A DNA stretch of 64,000 nucleotides from Brugia malayi (GCF_000002995.4 NW_025062290.1:1-64000); one strand, 5' to 3'; positions 1 through 14,390 are shown, counted from the stretch's first letter. Translations and numbers: made by a program. Notes: generated by a model not told the origin, from the letters alone.

Positions 1-3000
1 ATTCATGCCGTTTGTGTGCAAATATAATAATATCACAAAAAAACATTTTGATTAATTCATACCATTTCTCTACTGATATAATTATATTAATCATCCGTTG
101 TGTGCATAACTATTCGACAGGACATTTGACTTAATATTCACCAGCACCCCGTGCGCCCAGCATCGCCCGTTTGTCCTGCAAATAATAATATCAATAAAGG
201 AATTTTGATTAATTCATACCGTTTGTGTGCAAATATAATAATATCCACTAAAGACATTTTGATTAATTCATACCGTTTGTGTGCAAATATAATAATATCA
301 CAAGACATTTTGATTAATTCATACCATTTCTCTACTGATATAATAGATTAATACGCTTGTGTGCAAATATAATAATATCACTAAAGGACCATTTTGAATT
401 AATCATACCATTTCTCTACTGATATAATAGATTAATTCATACCGCTTGTGTGCAAATATAATAATATCACTAAAGGACATTTTGATTAATTCATGCCGTT
501 TGTGTGCAAATATAATAATATCACTAAAGGACATTTGATTAATTCATACCATTTCTCTACTGATATAATAGATTAATTCATGCCGTTTGTGTGCAAATAT
601 AATAATATCACAAAAAAACATTTTGATTAATTCATACCATTTCTCTACTGATATAATAGATTAATTCATGCCGTTTGTGTGCAAATATAATAATATCACA
701 AAAAAACATTTTGATTAATTCATACCATTTCTCTACTGATATAATAGATTAATTCATACCGTTTGTGTGCAAATATAATAATATCACTAAAGGACATTTT
801 GATTAATTCATACCGTTTGTGTGCAAATATAATAATATCACTAAAGGACATTTTGATTAATTCATACCGTTTGTGTGCAAATATAATAATATCACTAAAG
901 GACATTTTGATTAATTCATACCATTTCTCTACTGATATAATAGATTAATTCATGCCGTTTGTGTGCAAATATAATAATATCACTAAAGGACATTTTGATT
1001 AATTCATACCATTTCTCTACTGATATAATAGATTAATTCATACCGTTTGTGTGCAAATATAATAATATCACTAAAGGACATTTTGATTAATTCATACCAT
1101 TTCTCTACTGATATAATAGATTAATTCATACCGTTTGTGTGCAAATATAATAATATCACTAAAGGACATTTTGATTAATTCATACCATTTCTCTACTGAT
1201 ATAATAGATTAATTCATACCGTTTGTGTGCAAATATAATAATATCACTAAAGGACATTTTGATTAATTCATACCGTTGTGTGCAAATATGATATAATAGA
1301 TTAATTCATACCGTTTGTGTGCAAATATAATAATATCACTAAAGGACATTTTGATTAATTCATACCATTTCTCTACTGATATAATAGATTAATTCATACC
1401 GTTTGTGTGCAAATATAATAATATCACTAAAGGACATTTTGATTAATTCATACCGTTTGTGTGCAAATATAATAATATCACTAAAGGACATTTTGATTAA
1501 TTCATACCGTTTGTGTGCAAATATAATAATATCACTAAAGGACATTTTGATTAATTCATACCATTTCTCTACTGATATAATAGATTAATTCATACCGTTT
1601 GTGTGCAAATATAATAATATCACTAAAGGACATTTTGATTAATTCATACCATTTCTCTACTGATATAATAGATTAATTCATACCGTTTGTGTGCAAATAT
1701 AATAATATCACTAAAGGACATTTTGATTAATTCATACCGTTTGTGTGCAAATATAATAATATCACTAAAGGACATTTTGATTAATTCATACCGTTTGTGT
1801 GCAAATATAATAATATCACTAAAGGACATTTTGATTAATTCATACCATTTCTCTACTGATATAATAGATTAATTCATACCGTTTGTGTGCAAATATAATA
1901 ATATCACTAAAGGACATTTTGATTAATTCATACCATTTCTCTACTGATATAATAGATTAATTCATACCGCTTGTGTGCAAATATAATAATATCACTAAAG
2001 GACATTTTGATTAATTCATACCGTTTGTGTGCAAATATAATAATATCACTAAAGGACATTTGATTAATTCATACCGTTTGTGTGCAAATATAATAATATC
2101 ACTAAAGGACATTTTGATTAATTCATACCGTTTGTGTGCAAATATAATAATATCACTAAAGGACATTTTGATTAATTCATACCGTTTGTGTGCAAATATA
2201 ATAATATCACTAAAGGACATTTTGATTAATTCATACCGTTTGTGTGCAAATATAATAATATCACTAAAGGACATTTTGATTAATTCATACCATTTCTCTA
2301 CTGATATAATAGATTAATTCATACCGTTTGTGTGCAAATATAATAATATCACTAAAGGACATTTTGATTAATTCATACCATTTCTCTACTGATATAATAG
2401 ATTAATTCATACCGTTTGTGTGCAAATATAATAATATCACTAAAGGACATTTTGATTAATTCATACCGTTTGTGTGCAAATATAATAATATCACTAAAGG
2501 ACATTTTGATTAATTCATACCGTTTGTGTGCAAATATAATAATATCACTAAAGGACATTTTGATTAATTCATACCGTTTGTGTGCAAATATAATAATATC
2601 ACTAAAGGACATTTTGATTAATTCATACCATTTCTCTACTGATATAATAGATTAATTCATACCGTTTGTGTGCAAATATAATAATATCACTAAAGGACAT
2701 TTTGATTAATTCATACCATTTCTCTACTGATATAATAGATTAATTCATACCGTTTGTGTGCAAATATAATAATATCACTAAAGGACATTTTGATTAATTC
2801 ATACCGTTTGTGTGCAAATATAATAATATCACTAAAGGACATTTTGATTAATTCATACCATTTCTCTACTGATATAATAGATTAATTCATACCGTTTGTG
2901 TGCAAATATAATAATATCACTAAAGGACATTTTGATTAATTCATACCGTTTGTGTGCAAATATAATAATATCACTAAAGGACATTTTGATTAATTCATAC

Positions 3001-5504
3001 CGTTTGTGTGCAAATATAATAATATCACTAAAGGACATTTTGATTAATTCATACCATTTCTCTACTGATATAATAGATTAATTCATACCGTTTGTGTGCA
3101 AATATAATAATATCACTAAAGGACATTTTGATTAATTCATACCGTTTGTGTGCAAATATAATAATATCACTAAAGGACATTTTGATTAATTCATACCATT
3201 TCTCTACTGATATAATAGATTAATTCATACCGTTTGTGTGCAAATATAATAATATCACTAAAGGACATTTTGATTAATTCATACCGTTTGTGTGCAAATA
3301 TAATAATATCACTAAAGGACATTTTGATTAATTCATACCATTTCTCTACTGATATAATAGATTAATTCATACCGTTTGTGTGCAAATATAATAATATCAC
3401 TAAAGGACATTTTGATTAATTCATACCGTTTGTGTGCAAATATAATAATATCACTAAAGGACATTTTGATTAATTCATACCGTTTGTGTGCAAATATAAT
3501 AATATCACTAAAGGACATTTTGATTAATTCATACCGTTTGTGTGCAAATATAATAATATCACTAAAGGACATTTTGATTAATTCATACCGTTTGTGTGCA
3601 AATATAATAATATCACTAAAGGACATTTTGATTAATTCATACCGTTTGTGTGCAAATATAATAATATCACTAAAGGACATTTTGATTAATTCATACCGTT
3701 TGTGTGCAAATATAATAATATCACTAAAGGACATTTTGATTAATTCATACCGTTTGTGTGCAAATATAATAATATCACTAAAGGACATTTTGATTAATTC
3801 ATACCGTTTGTGTGCAAATATAATAATATCACTAAAGGACATTTTGATTAATTCATACCGTTTGTGTGCAAATATAATAATATCACTAAAGGACATTTTG
3901 ATTAATTCATACCGTTTGTGTGCAAATATAATAATATCACTAAAGGACATTTTGATTAATTCATACCATTTGTCTACTGATATAATAGATTAATTCATAC
4001 CGTTTGTGTGCAAATATAATAATATCACTAAAGGACATTTTGATTAATTCATACCGTTTGTGTGCAAATATAATAATATCACTAAAGGACATTTTGATTA
4101 ATTCATACCGTTTGTGTGCAAATATAATAATATCACTAAAGGACATTTTGATTAATTCATACCGTTTGTGTGCAAATATAATAATATCACTAAAGGACAT
4201 TTTGATTAATTCATACCATTTCTCTACTGATATAATAGATTAATTCATGACCGTTTGTGTGCAAATATAATAATATCACTAAAGGACATTTTGATTAATT
4301 CATACCATTTCTCTACTGATATAATAGATTAATTCATACCGTTTGTGTGCAAATATAATAATATCACTAAAGGACATTTTGATTAATTCATACCGTTTGT
4401 GTGCAAATATAATAATATCACTAAAGGACATTTTGATTAATTCATACCGTTTGTGTGCAAATATAATAATATCACTAAAGGACATTTTGATTAATTCATA
4501 CCGTTTGTGTGCAAATATAATAATATCACTAAAGGACATTTTGATTAATTCATACCGTTTGTGTGCAAATATAATAATATCACTAAAGGACATTTTGATT
4601 AATTCATACCATTTCTCTACTGATATAATAGATTAATTCATACCGTTTGTGTGCAAATATAATAATATCACTAAAGGACATTTTGATTAATTCATACCAT
4701 TTCTCTACTGATATAATAGATTAATTCATACCGTTTGTGTGCAAATATAATAATATCACTAAAGGACATTTTGATTAATTCATACCGTTTGTGTGCAAAT
4801 ATAATAATATCACTAAAGGACATTTTGATTAATTCATACCATTTCTCTACTGATATAATAGATTAATTCATACCGTTTGTGTGCAAATATAATAATATCA
4901 CTAAAGGACATTTTGATTAATTCATACCGTTTGTGTGCAAATATAATAATATCACTAAAGGACATTTTGATTAATTCATACCATTTCTCTACTGATATAA
5001 TAGATTAATTCATACCGTTTGTGTGCAAATATAATAATATCACTAAAGGACATTTTGATTAATTCATACCATTTCTCTACTGATATAATAGATTAATTCA
5101 TACCGTTTGTGTGCAAATATAATAATATCACTAAAGGACATTTTGATTAATTCATACCATTTCTCTACTGATATAATAGATTAATTCATACCGTTTGTGT
5201 GCAAATATAATAATATCACTAAAGGACATTTTGATTAATTCATACCATTTCTCTACTGATATAATAGATTAATTCATACCGTTTGTGTGCAAATATAATA
5301 ATATCACTAAAGGACATTTTGATTAATTCATACCATTTCTCTACTGATATAATAGATTATTTCATACCGTTTGTGTGCAAATATAATAATATCACTAAAG
5401 GACATTTTGATTATTTCATACCATTTCTCTACTGATGTAATAGATTAATTCGTACCATTTCTATGCAAATAAAACAATATCACTAGAAGACGTTTTTAAT
5501 TAAT
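1..5504. repeat. Two-monomer satellite array (54-bp A unit, 34-bp B unit)
   Basis: Tandem array starting at the window edge. Monomer A is 54 bp (for example 2401-2454). Monomer B is 34 bp (for example 2279-2312) and shares the first ~13 bases of A before diverging. B units punctuate runs of A: between ~3,339 and ~3,967 there are 11 A units before the next B, whereas near 5,000-5,420 A and B simply alternate with an 88-bp period. The first ~700 bp and last ~100 bp are more degenerate than the middle, as expected at satellite edges. Because 54 is a multiple of three and A has no stop in one frame of each strand, long repetitive ORFs appear on both strands (for example 3,376-3,993 plus and 3,333-3,950 minus). 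I read these as a by-product of the repeat, not genes. The array runs into BEL LTR sequence at about 5,505. Confidence 0.95.
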
Positions 5505-5955
5505 GGTTTTGTTTATTAGGATTGAATTTATATGAGTGAGGATTGGGTGTGTCTGAGATAAAATCACATGTGTAAAGAATTTAAAGTGTTTACTACGAAG
5601 AGATTTAAAATACATATGTGAGTGCTGTAGGATTGTTTACAATTTAAAAAGAGAGATGATTTTTGATATTATGAAATTGGTTAGAAGTTTTCGCGAAATC
5701 ATAATTCGCGACATTCCCGAAGGGGGAGAGAAATTGTTTTAAGATGTAATTTTGAGAGAGTGATTTTGAGGTATATAGCTAAATGTACGGAGTTTAATAG
5801 GTGGGATTTCTTCTTTAGTTAGGAATTGAGTGTGTGGTGATTCTGTAGAGAGAGTAATAATGGTAGCTTGATTTGAGTTTCGTTTTGAAGTATTACAAAG
5901 GAGGGATTGAACTAATTTAGAATTTTTTAAATTTACACCTAATTTAAATTTACAC
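5505..5955 (-). mobile_element. BEL/Pao fragment 1a: partial LTR plus env tail
   Basis: On the minus strand this reads env C-terminal coding sequence (5,722-5,955) followed by the start of an LTR (5,713 down to about 5,505). The LTR terminus carries the imperfect palindrome seen at the intact 5' LTR at 36,867. The env part matches the end of the intact element near 44,050-44,275, including the cytoplasmic-tail residues after the membrane segment. It is broken at both sides: the LTR stops at the satellite edge and the env part stops at ~5,955, where a second fragment begins. No intact reading frame remains. Confidence 0.8.
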
Positions 5956-5964
5956 TTAATAAAA

Positions 5965-8871
5965 ATAATGACAATGCATTCTTTTTGTATATTAGAATTG
6001 AATTTATATGAGTGAGGATTGGGCGTGTCTAAGATAAAAATCATATGTGTGAAGAATTCGATGTAAAATAAAAGCTAACTTCAATTTTACATAAAAGTCA
6101 TATGTGTGAAGAATTGGAAGTGTTTACAACGAAGAGATTAAAATGAAAGCTAATTTCAATTTTACAGAAAAAATTACATGCATGAAGAATTGGAGGTGTT
6201 CATGTGTGAATACCGTAGGATTGTTCACAATTAAAAAAAAAGGAGAGATGATTTATGATACTATGAAATTGGTTAGAAGTTTTCGCGAAATTATAATTCG
6301 CGACACTCCCAAAGGGGGTGAGAAATTATTTTTTTAAGATGTAATTTTGAGAGATTGATTTTGAGCTAAATGTATGGAGTTTAATGGATGGGATTTCATT
6401 CTCTCTTAGTTAGGAATTGAGTATGTGGTGATTCTATATGGAGAGCAATGATATAGCTTGATTTGAACTTCGTTTTGGAGTATTACAGAAAAAGGATTGA
6501 ACTAATTTAAATTTCCATTTAAGAATAATTAAAATAGTTAATATCGTCACGATAATTATACAAACAGAAATCAATTTCCAATGTGTTATCACGTTTTCAA
6601 ATTCTTCTTCTATCGGTAGAACAATTTCGTTGAATTTCCTTTCCATTTGTTCGATAATTTCTTCTCCTTCTTCAGAAATTTTTATTAAATCTCCTTTGAA
6701 TACGATGTTTTCGATTGTCGGTCGTTCTGATTTACAAGGAGCCACCATCAAATTCTCGTTAATCCTTTTAGCTATCACATCGTTTCTTTGAAGTATTAGT
6801 TTCGCCTTTTCCATCGTATAGAAGAATTTCTCATTGGGTTAATATGAAGTTTGATGTTGATTAACAGTTGACTTCTAACCATTCATAGGAGTATTGTATT
6901 TCTTTATTCATTATCCATTGATTAGGAGAAGATTGAATTAGTCCAATTCCATTCATTTGTTTTCGAACATTTAAATATCTGTTACATCGGCTGTAGTTTG
7001 CAAATTTTTAGCACTTCTTGTTCGTCGAGCAATGGGTTCTTCCGGTTTATCTTCCACCTTTTCTTCTTTATCTTCAGTAGCATCTATTTCCATAGGATAA
7101 AGCATATTTATTGATCGATCGATTTGTTTTCGATTGTCGGTCATTCTGATTTGCAAGGAGCCACCATCAAATTTCTGTTAATTCTTTTAGCTATCACATC
7201 GTTTCTTTGAAGTATTAGTTTCGTGGCAAGGGTAGGATTGCTGATTGACAACCATTTGATTAACAGTAATAAGTTATTCCTGTTTTGGCAACTTCTTTGC
7301 TGTGTTTCTTTGAGTTGTTGAATGAATTCTTGTCTTAATGAATCGAAGAGGTATTGAAGCTTTACGTTTTCAGGATCGAACCTTTTATCAGGAGACTTTT
7401 CCATCAACAATAGTTTATTTGTTACTTTTCATTTGAATGTTGTAGTAGAGTTTGAGTCATCTTCAACATCTACTTCAATAACTATATCGCCTTGCATTAA
7501 AAGTGGAGAGGTGAATCTACAATTTTGGTGTTTAATATAGGGGGTTTTCATTAATTATAAGCGATGCCTGTAGCTCGTCGATGATGAAGTGTTTGTTATA
7601 CTTTGTAGCTTTGAATCTTTTGATCTTTCGATACAGACAATGATTGGTTGTATCGTTGCCAGTATTTGTTATACATTCCCCCGTGTCAAACAATCCTTTA
7701 TATCGTCAAGTTAGAGACTAACCCTCTTCCATCGTATAGGAGAATTTCTCATTGGGTTAATATGAAGTTTGATGTTGATTAACAGTTGACTTCTAACCAT
7801 TCATAGGAGTATTGTATTTCTTTATTCATTATCCATTGATTAGGAGAAGATTGAATTAGTCCAATTCCATTCATTTGTTTTCGAACATTTAAATATCTGC
7901 AGAATTGTGAGGAAGTTGCAGTAGTAGACGTATGATCTGATACTACCGATAGTGATATTCTAAGAAAAGCTTTCGTGCATACAGTCCGTGTAATGTTGCT
8001 ACATTTTATAGCTGGTATACTTACATGCGTGTGTGTGTGTACAATCCACTTTGTGATATGTAGGATTTTTTGTTAATAATTTCTTCACAATTCCATTTTT
8101 CAGGAATATTAAAGGGCACTCCAGTAATTCAATTACAGCTGTTGTTTGCTAATACTTGTCGTGTTACTAACAATATCATTGTTATTAATGATAGAGTATT
8201 TATCAAAAGATTAGACTTGTCTTTTGCATCGACTGTAGTTTATGATTTTTTAGCACTTCTGATTCGTCGAGCAATAGGTTCTTCCACTTTTTCTTCTTTA
8301 TCTTCAGTAGCATCTATTTCCATAGGATAAAGCATATTTATTGATCGATCGATTTGTTTTCCATTCGGTAATTGTATTGTTGCACTCCTTATTTTTCCAT
8401 CCCATCCTCGATTAATTTTTATTATGCTTGCCAATTTCCATACACCACGAGGTATTTCTGGTTCATTTAGTAATACTATCTCATTTTCATGTGGTACTCT
8501 TTTTTCTACTATTCTAGGTGATTTTAATTCTCTCTGTGTGCGTTCTCTAAGACTTGTAAAATATTCTTCTTTCCACAACTTCCAAAAGACATCTAATGTG
8601 GTAAGAGTGGTAGTCCAATACTTGATTAACTTATCTTTAGTCTTTATTGTATAATTGGGTATATTCATCTTGATCACTATCATAATTTATTGGTAGATCT
8701 AATGAAGCCATAGGTGATATAAAATCAATTGGACGAATGATTCTGTAGTCGTCAAACCCTACATAAGTTAATGGACGGGTATTAAGGATTCCTTCTATTT
8801 CAGCTATTAATGTTATTAATTCTCCTTCCTTTAGAAGTTTTCTTCCTATTGCTCTTCTTAATGCCTTTTTT
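5965..8871 (-). mobile_element. BEL/Pao mosaic derivative, copy 1 (broken)
   Basis: Minus-strand derivative nearly identical to 32,050-34,955. From high to low coordinate it holds the integrase C-terminal region (8,871-8,235), env N-terminal and middle regions (8,235-7,150), then a jump back to the pol end (about 7,150-6,985), a second env middle piece (6,985-6,812), the env tail with its membrane segment (6,812-6,306) and a partial LTR (6,305-5,965). It therefore contains duplicated internal pieces and cannot code for a working product. The integrase piece (8,240-8,683) keeps a recognisable C-terminal domain with the motif [12 protein letters not shown]. It ends abruptly at ~8,871, inside a stretch that continues in the second copy. 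Orientation and structure are clear; exact piece boundaries are approximate. Confidence 0.85.
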
Positions 8872-9170
8872 GATAGCATATTGGTCATCTATTCCACTAG
8901 TGATTCCACATTTCGGAACTTTTTGACTACTAACAGGTAGAAGTGTCTTCTATTTGTCTTTCAAACTACCATCCTTCACTATATCGATAATATTTTCTTG
9001 CAGAAATTTAAGTGTTAGTAGATCAATTATATAACAATTTAGCAAAGCCAAAATAAATCAATCGACTACTAAGGAGTAATTTGTGATTAGTAATGGAGTA
9101 ATTTGAAATGTATTATTTCAAATTTATAATGTTTAGTCGATCAGTTACATCTAATTTATTATTTTGACAG

Positions 9171-9651
9171 GGCAGAGGAATGCTGTTACAAGAAAACTGT
9201 TCGTGTAACATCCAAAGGGTATCAAGCTAATTCAACGATTGTCCGAGATATATACATCAAATTTAGTCCCATCCGTCATACGACTGTGGCGTATAGGTAC
9301 TTCTGTTTTGTAAGAAGAGATTCCCATGGCATTAGAACTGGGGTAAGAATGTTATACAGCTACGTTATTTCATAAGTCTGAAATTTAAAAACTATATTTT
9401 TCCATCTTTATCAGTTAGCTTGATACATATTATCAAGGGAATACGACTATATATAAGTCCTAAAGAGATTTCTTCGGGTTGAAGTACTAATAATTCTTAA
9501 CAATTTGGCTCTAATGCTTCCTGCTTTACAGATTTACATCATTTTACAAGATGCTGGAGAACAGCTAGTCGAAAAGCATTTTGGATCATCGATGTTACAC
9601 CCGACGTTCTATTTTGTTTTGAATTTTGGTGTAGATCAAACGATCCATTGA
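9171..9651 (+). CDS. Unrecognised protein, two C-terminal exons
   Basis: Two exons join in frame: 9,171-9,342 (acceptor ttgacag, donor GGG|gtaag) and 9,532-9,651 (acceptor tttacag, ending in TGA at 9,649-9,651). They encode roughly 97 residues, including KTVRVTSKGYQANSTIV, YRYFCFVRRDSHGIRTG and, after the intron, ILQDAGEQLVEKHFGSSM. The first exon begins in mid-codon, so upstream exons are missing; they may lie beyond the BEL insertion at 5.5-8.9 kb or beyond the satellite. I do not recognise a domain. Splice sites, phase agreement and composition support a real gene end; function is unknown. Confidence 0.55.
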
Positions 9652-12600
9652 ACTCTACCATAAAGTTTGCAATTCATTCTCATTAGTTCAACGTTAAAAT
9701 ACAAACGCAATCAAAAAAAATTTATGGTCAAATGACTGTAAGCTAAGGGATAAATGGCATGTATTAGTGGGATACAGACTCTGAAATATTTGGGAAACAT
9801 TAATATGAAGGTATTTTGCTATGAGAATGTAGATTTCTGGAACGGAAATATTTCTTTTTTTTCTTTCGTGTGATTATTTTTTCTTTTAAATGAATTAAGA
9901 TTCATCCGTTTTCAAAATGAGCATGCATTTATGAATATTGCTTCAGCATCATGTTCGCATTATTTCTGACTTTTCCAATCTATTGACAACATAATAGGCG
10001 GTGTGGGAAGCATATGTTCGATGCGTGCTGATGCTTTAGTGTGTACAGTCATTATTATACTTTTCAATAGAAAAATTTTGTTAAATCTTATTTCTGTGTA
10101 AAGGTAGAAGTCGGGTCTATAATAAATGAAGGTTGTCTTTATCATGAGGACAATATGATATGAATTGAAATTTGGGATATTTACTCAACAAGGATTATCT
10201 CACTTTTGAATTTCAGGAAATGCTCTGTGATTTGTACTTGCAACAACTGATGATTGGGTGGGTAATATTTTTGACAAAATTAATCTTATTACACTTGTAA
10301 CTTTTTGATTTCCAGGATTTATGAGAAATTTCTATCACACTGTTATTAAAGAGCGGTTAAATCTATGAATTTTTATTCTCTAAGTAAAGTTTGAAATTTA
10401 ATTTTTTAGTTTTCAAATGTAAATTACATGTAATTTCGTTACATTTTTAGGTACCCAGAATGAATGAGCTTATAATTATTCATCAGTTTTCTTTCTCTTA
10501 GGTATGAAATATGAAGCTGTACATCCAATAATCATTTGTTGCATATGAAAGTCGTCTTAGCCCTAACCAATGTTTTTTTGTATTTATACATGAAGCAATG
10601 GCTCATGAACCGCCAGTTGTTGTTTATACGCATTTATGAAAAAGATTGCCAAAAATCTTGACGTTAGTTGGATTTTTTGCTATCTTCAAGTTAAATTTGC
10701 TAAATGGAATTGTCATTTACATATTTTGTCATTTATTAGTTAACATTCTTCAGAAATCTTCAGGATCAGTGTTGATGGATATGACCACATTCAGATGACA
10801 GTATCTTTCAGAATTCGCATGTGAATTTCTTAGTAGTATTTAAAGGAAATTGTGGAACTGTTTCCTTATAGTTTTCTTACATCTTATTTGACAGTGATAG
10901 TGATAGAAATGACCATGTAATAGATAACTTATTGAAAGCAAATATATAGTTTGCTATAGATCATTTATTCTATAACAAAATTTAATTCTGTCAACTTTCA
11001 GGATATAATGAATGACGCCGATATACTTGAGGATTCCATACCATCAACACAAACAAGTTTTTGCTATCTTCATATCATTTCAATGCACTTAATATTAGTT
11101 TTTTAATTAGAATAATATCTTTAAAACTGAATATTACACTTTTATGGTAAGATGTTGGCAAATATTTTGTGTTTTGGCTTTTTTTCAATTCAAGACTATT
11201 TATTTAATAACTTCTGTGCCAACTGCTTCATGTACCATTTCAATGGCGGTAACATTGACTTTTTCAGAAGAGATGGAAGGACGTTGTTGTTCATCTCAGA
11301 AGTATCTGGGATCTCAAAACATCGTCGAATTTTAGTTATTAATATCCACAATTCGTGTTGCTTGTTTGCTTTAAATCAGCTATAATAATTATAGGGTTAC
11401 TTAATATCGATCTGGGTAATATGTGGGTAATATGTTGATAAAGTGGGTAATTACAGAGATTTCAAACACCAACTCGCACATACGCGTATTACAATTTTAT
11501 CACCTATGCCTTATTTTCGTAACTAGTTTTTAGATCCCTTAAATGTGCAGCACTATCTGTAAAACGTTTCTTTATCGTGAGGTTAAGAAACGTGAGGTTG
11601 AAAATAAAAGTATTGCAAGAATAATTAATGTCAAATACTTCCTAATGTAATCGGGAAAGTTAAAGTGATGACTTTCTTCATATCATTTAGTTTAGTGATA
11701 CCTCATGTATTTCTTTGAATGGTCATGAAGTTTTATGATTTAAATCGTATCGATTTGGATTTTTCAATGAAATCGGATATTACTGAATGTGTTACACGAT
11801 AGTAGTATAGAAACCAAATTCTTGCTTCAGCGGCATAGTGGTTTAATATGACATGTGGCGAACATATTGAAGAAAAGAAAACAGAATAAAAAAAGAATTG
11901 GTGAAAGATTATTGGCTGCGTGTGAGAAAAATGAATTCTTTAAAAGCGATATTAGAATAGTCGAGCTCGTATGATTGTTTTTATTGGATCATTTGAACAA
12001 AATGTTAACAAGTAAGTTATGCAGTGGTGTTTTTGCAAATAATTGAAAGCAATGTCTTAAACGGAAAATATAGCTCGAGGTAGATGAATAAGGCCTTAAT
12101 TTGCCTCAATCTTTTATCTTTCTGTTATTGAGATGATATTTGATGGAGTTGTTAACCAATACAGGCTTCTTAAATTTGATGAAAATGAAATTTTGTTGCT
12201 TCGCAGAGAGAATTAGTCGTATAATTCCTTCCTAATATGATATACGAGAATATTCCTTTTCAATAAATCTTGAAAATTATTTACAGGCGTGAAAAAATTT
12301 TTAGATTGTTATGCATTTGGCTGTTCGTTATTTGCTGGAATGTGTTTGAGTTACTATGTTTGAGATACTCAGTAAAACATTCTGCATTCTGTTGGTTGGT
12401 AGTTTACTATTATTGCATGCATGATATTAGTTTATTATGAAGCGTCAGATGAAATGTAATTACTAAGCTGAATAATCTTCCATTATTTTACGCTGATGTA
12501 CTCGTGAACGGTGAGATGCGAACTAACTTTTGTTTATTATACCCTTTTCACTTTATTACTGATCTTTTTCAGTTTAATAGTTTTATTGACTGTCACACCC

Positions 12601-14390
12601 TTTTAGCTGTCTTAGAAATCCTTTTTGTCTTTTTAAAACTCGATTTTACCCAGCGCACTGTTACTATGTTTGAGATACTCACTAAGTTTTGCTTCCTGCT
12701 TTCACTTTTTCAATTATTTCGTATTTGTAATTAAAAATTTAAACTATTTTATCTCATGGAGGCTATTTAATTTAAATTATGATTTTAATTTGCTTGGATT
12801 TTCAAGCTGCATAGATATTTTGCATTTATTTTAGAAAATTTTCATCTCCGAAATGGCGCAGAAATTTATGCCGTAAATTGGAATTACAAAAACAAAGGAA
12901 ATATAAAGTAATTACGGAGTAATGATGAATTATCTGTATTGATTAGATCAAATTATTGTATGCACTTGATGTATTAAAGCATTTAGGATTTCTTTACTTA
13001 AGAATGACAAGTAATAATTATAAGTAAACTATTCAGTCCATCAAAAATTTACAAAAAAAAAAATTAAAAAAATTTACTCCTTTACGAATTTTTGTGACGG
13101 TTGTTAAGTTCTATTAAATTAGTTGTGGGACTTTTTTCAATTATTTGAGTTTATGTGACTTGACGGTTATAATTATAATTTACTGTTGATTGGTGTGCAG
13201 CTAAATTTGGTTATATGTGAAATACCAAGTTTCAAATTCATACTATGCTACTTATGAGAAATTCAATTAATATATTCAGAAAGGAAAAATAATTGCAATT
13301 AATTCAAGCGTTATTATAATAGGAGGCAAAGAGAATATTTGCATAAGAATGGTAATTAGCTGGTCTGTTTAGACGTGTGTTTCTTTTATTTTCATCATCT
13401 ATTGATTTTGTAGAAAAATTTGACTATATGCAATCTTTGACTCTCAATATCTCACTTCTTAATTATTCCAATCTCTTCTCAGATATTTCTGAAAGATAGT
13501 GGATTCAGATGCTGATTTGATCTCATGCTTCAACTTTTTTTTTTTCCTGATTCGACCTCATACTTCAACTTTTCTTTTTGATGAAATGTGAAAGTGAATA
13601 ATGCGGCAGTTCATGATTGGAAAATTGAAGAAAACAGAAAATCAAGCTTATATTTTTATTTAATCTTTGCGAATTTCATACATAGTTACTCTTTCTAATT
13701 AGGGTTCTTGTATTTTAAAGTGCAGACAGGAATTATATACTTCCGATATGATATTTCCCTCTGCATGGTCATTTCTCACTGTAGGGATCTCTTACTTTAT
13801 GATTAATGAAGCATTTCCTAACATTTGTTATATTGCAAGCGTATTTCATCGTCTTATTTATTGGCAAATTGTATATTTGGTACAAAGCATCGCCTGCAGA
13901 TCAATGAATTAATGCTGGAAGAAAACAAAAGAATTTTTCGTTTCCTTTGATTTGTTATTTATTTAATTATCAATCTTTTCAAGAAATTCAATGATTCGGA
14001 AGGAAAAGAATCTATGTAAATGTCATTTGGAGAACGAAGTGTTCAGGACTCATACATATCAAATACATACTGAGAAAATTGGTCTTTTTTTTGGGGGGAG
14101 GCAGGAGGCGAATGGGTGGGAAGATTTGAGAATCCAAGTGGAAAATGCCAGTCATTAAAGCAACCCTGACTTTCAGGACCGACTTCTATCTTTTCGTATC
14201 TTTTCACAAAAACCTTTGTCGATTTTAATGTCTACTCCATTTCAAGTTGATAATTTCCACTGCAAAATCAAAATTTTCTTTGGGGCTTTATACTGTATTT
14301 TTCAACTAGATAATGCTGTTAAAAGTTAAGTTCCAATTCTACTTTAACCTACATTTCGTCAAAACGGCCAATTTCTACAGTACAACCAGC
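9652..14390. other. Long AT-rich stretch with no confident gene
   Basis: Few long frames and no family I recognise. Two weak exon candidates on the plus strand: 11,002-11,060 (after acceptor actttcag, reading DIMNDADILEDSIPSTQT) and about 11,191-11,336 (after ttcaag, open in two frames, one ending in TAG at the end of the block). A 21-bp motif (ttactatgtttgagatactca) occurs at ~12,352 and ~12,661, and a ~25-bp imperfect duplication lies near 13,515-13,575. This may be intergenic space or introns of the gene ending at 9,651 or of the protease gene downstream. Confidence 0.5.

Noticed and set aside
720..4636. Series of paired ORFs on both strands, 61-205 codons, with the same 18-residue repeat
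   Set aside because: They follow exactly from a 54-bp satellite unit without stops in two frames; no gene context, no start signal and each ends at a B unit.
1..5504. CRISPR array
   Set aside because: Units are contiguous tandem repeats without unique spacers, and the sequence is eukaryotic; the B unit is itself repeated.
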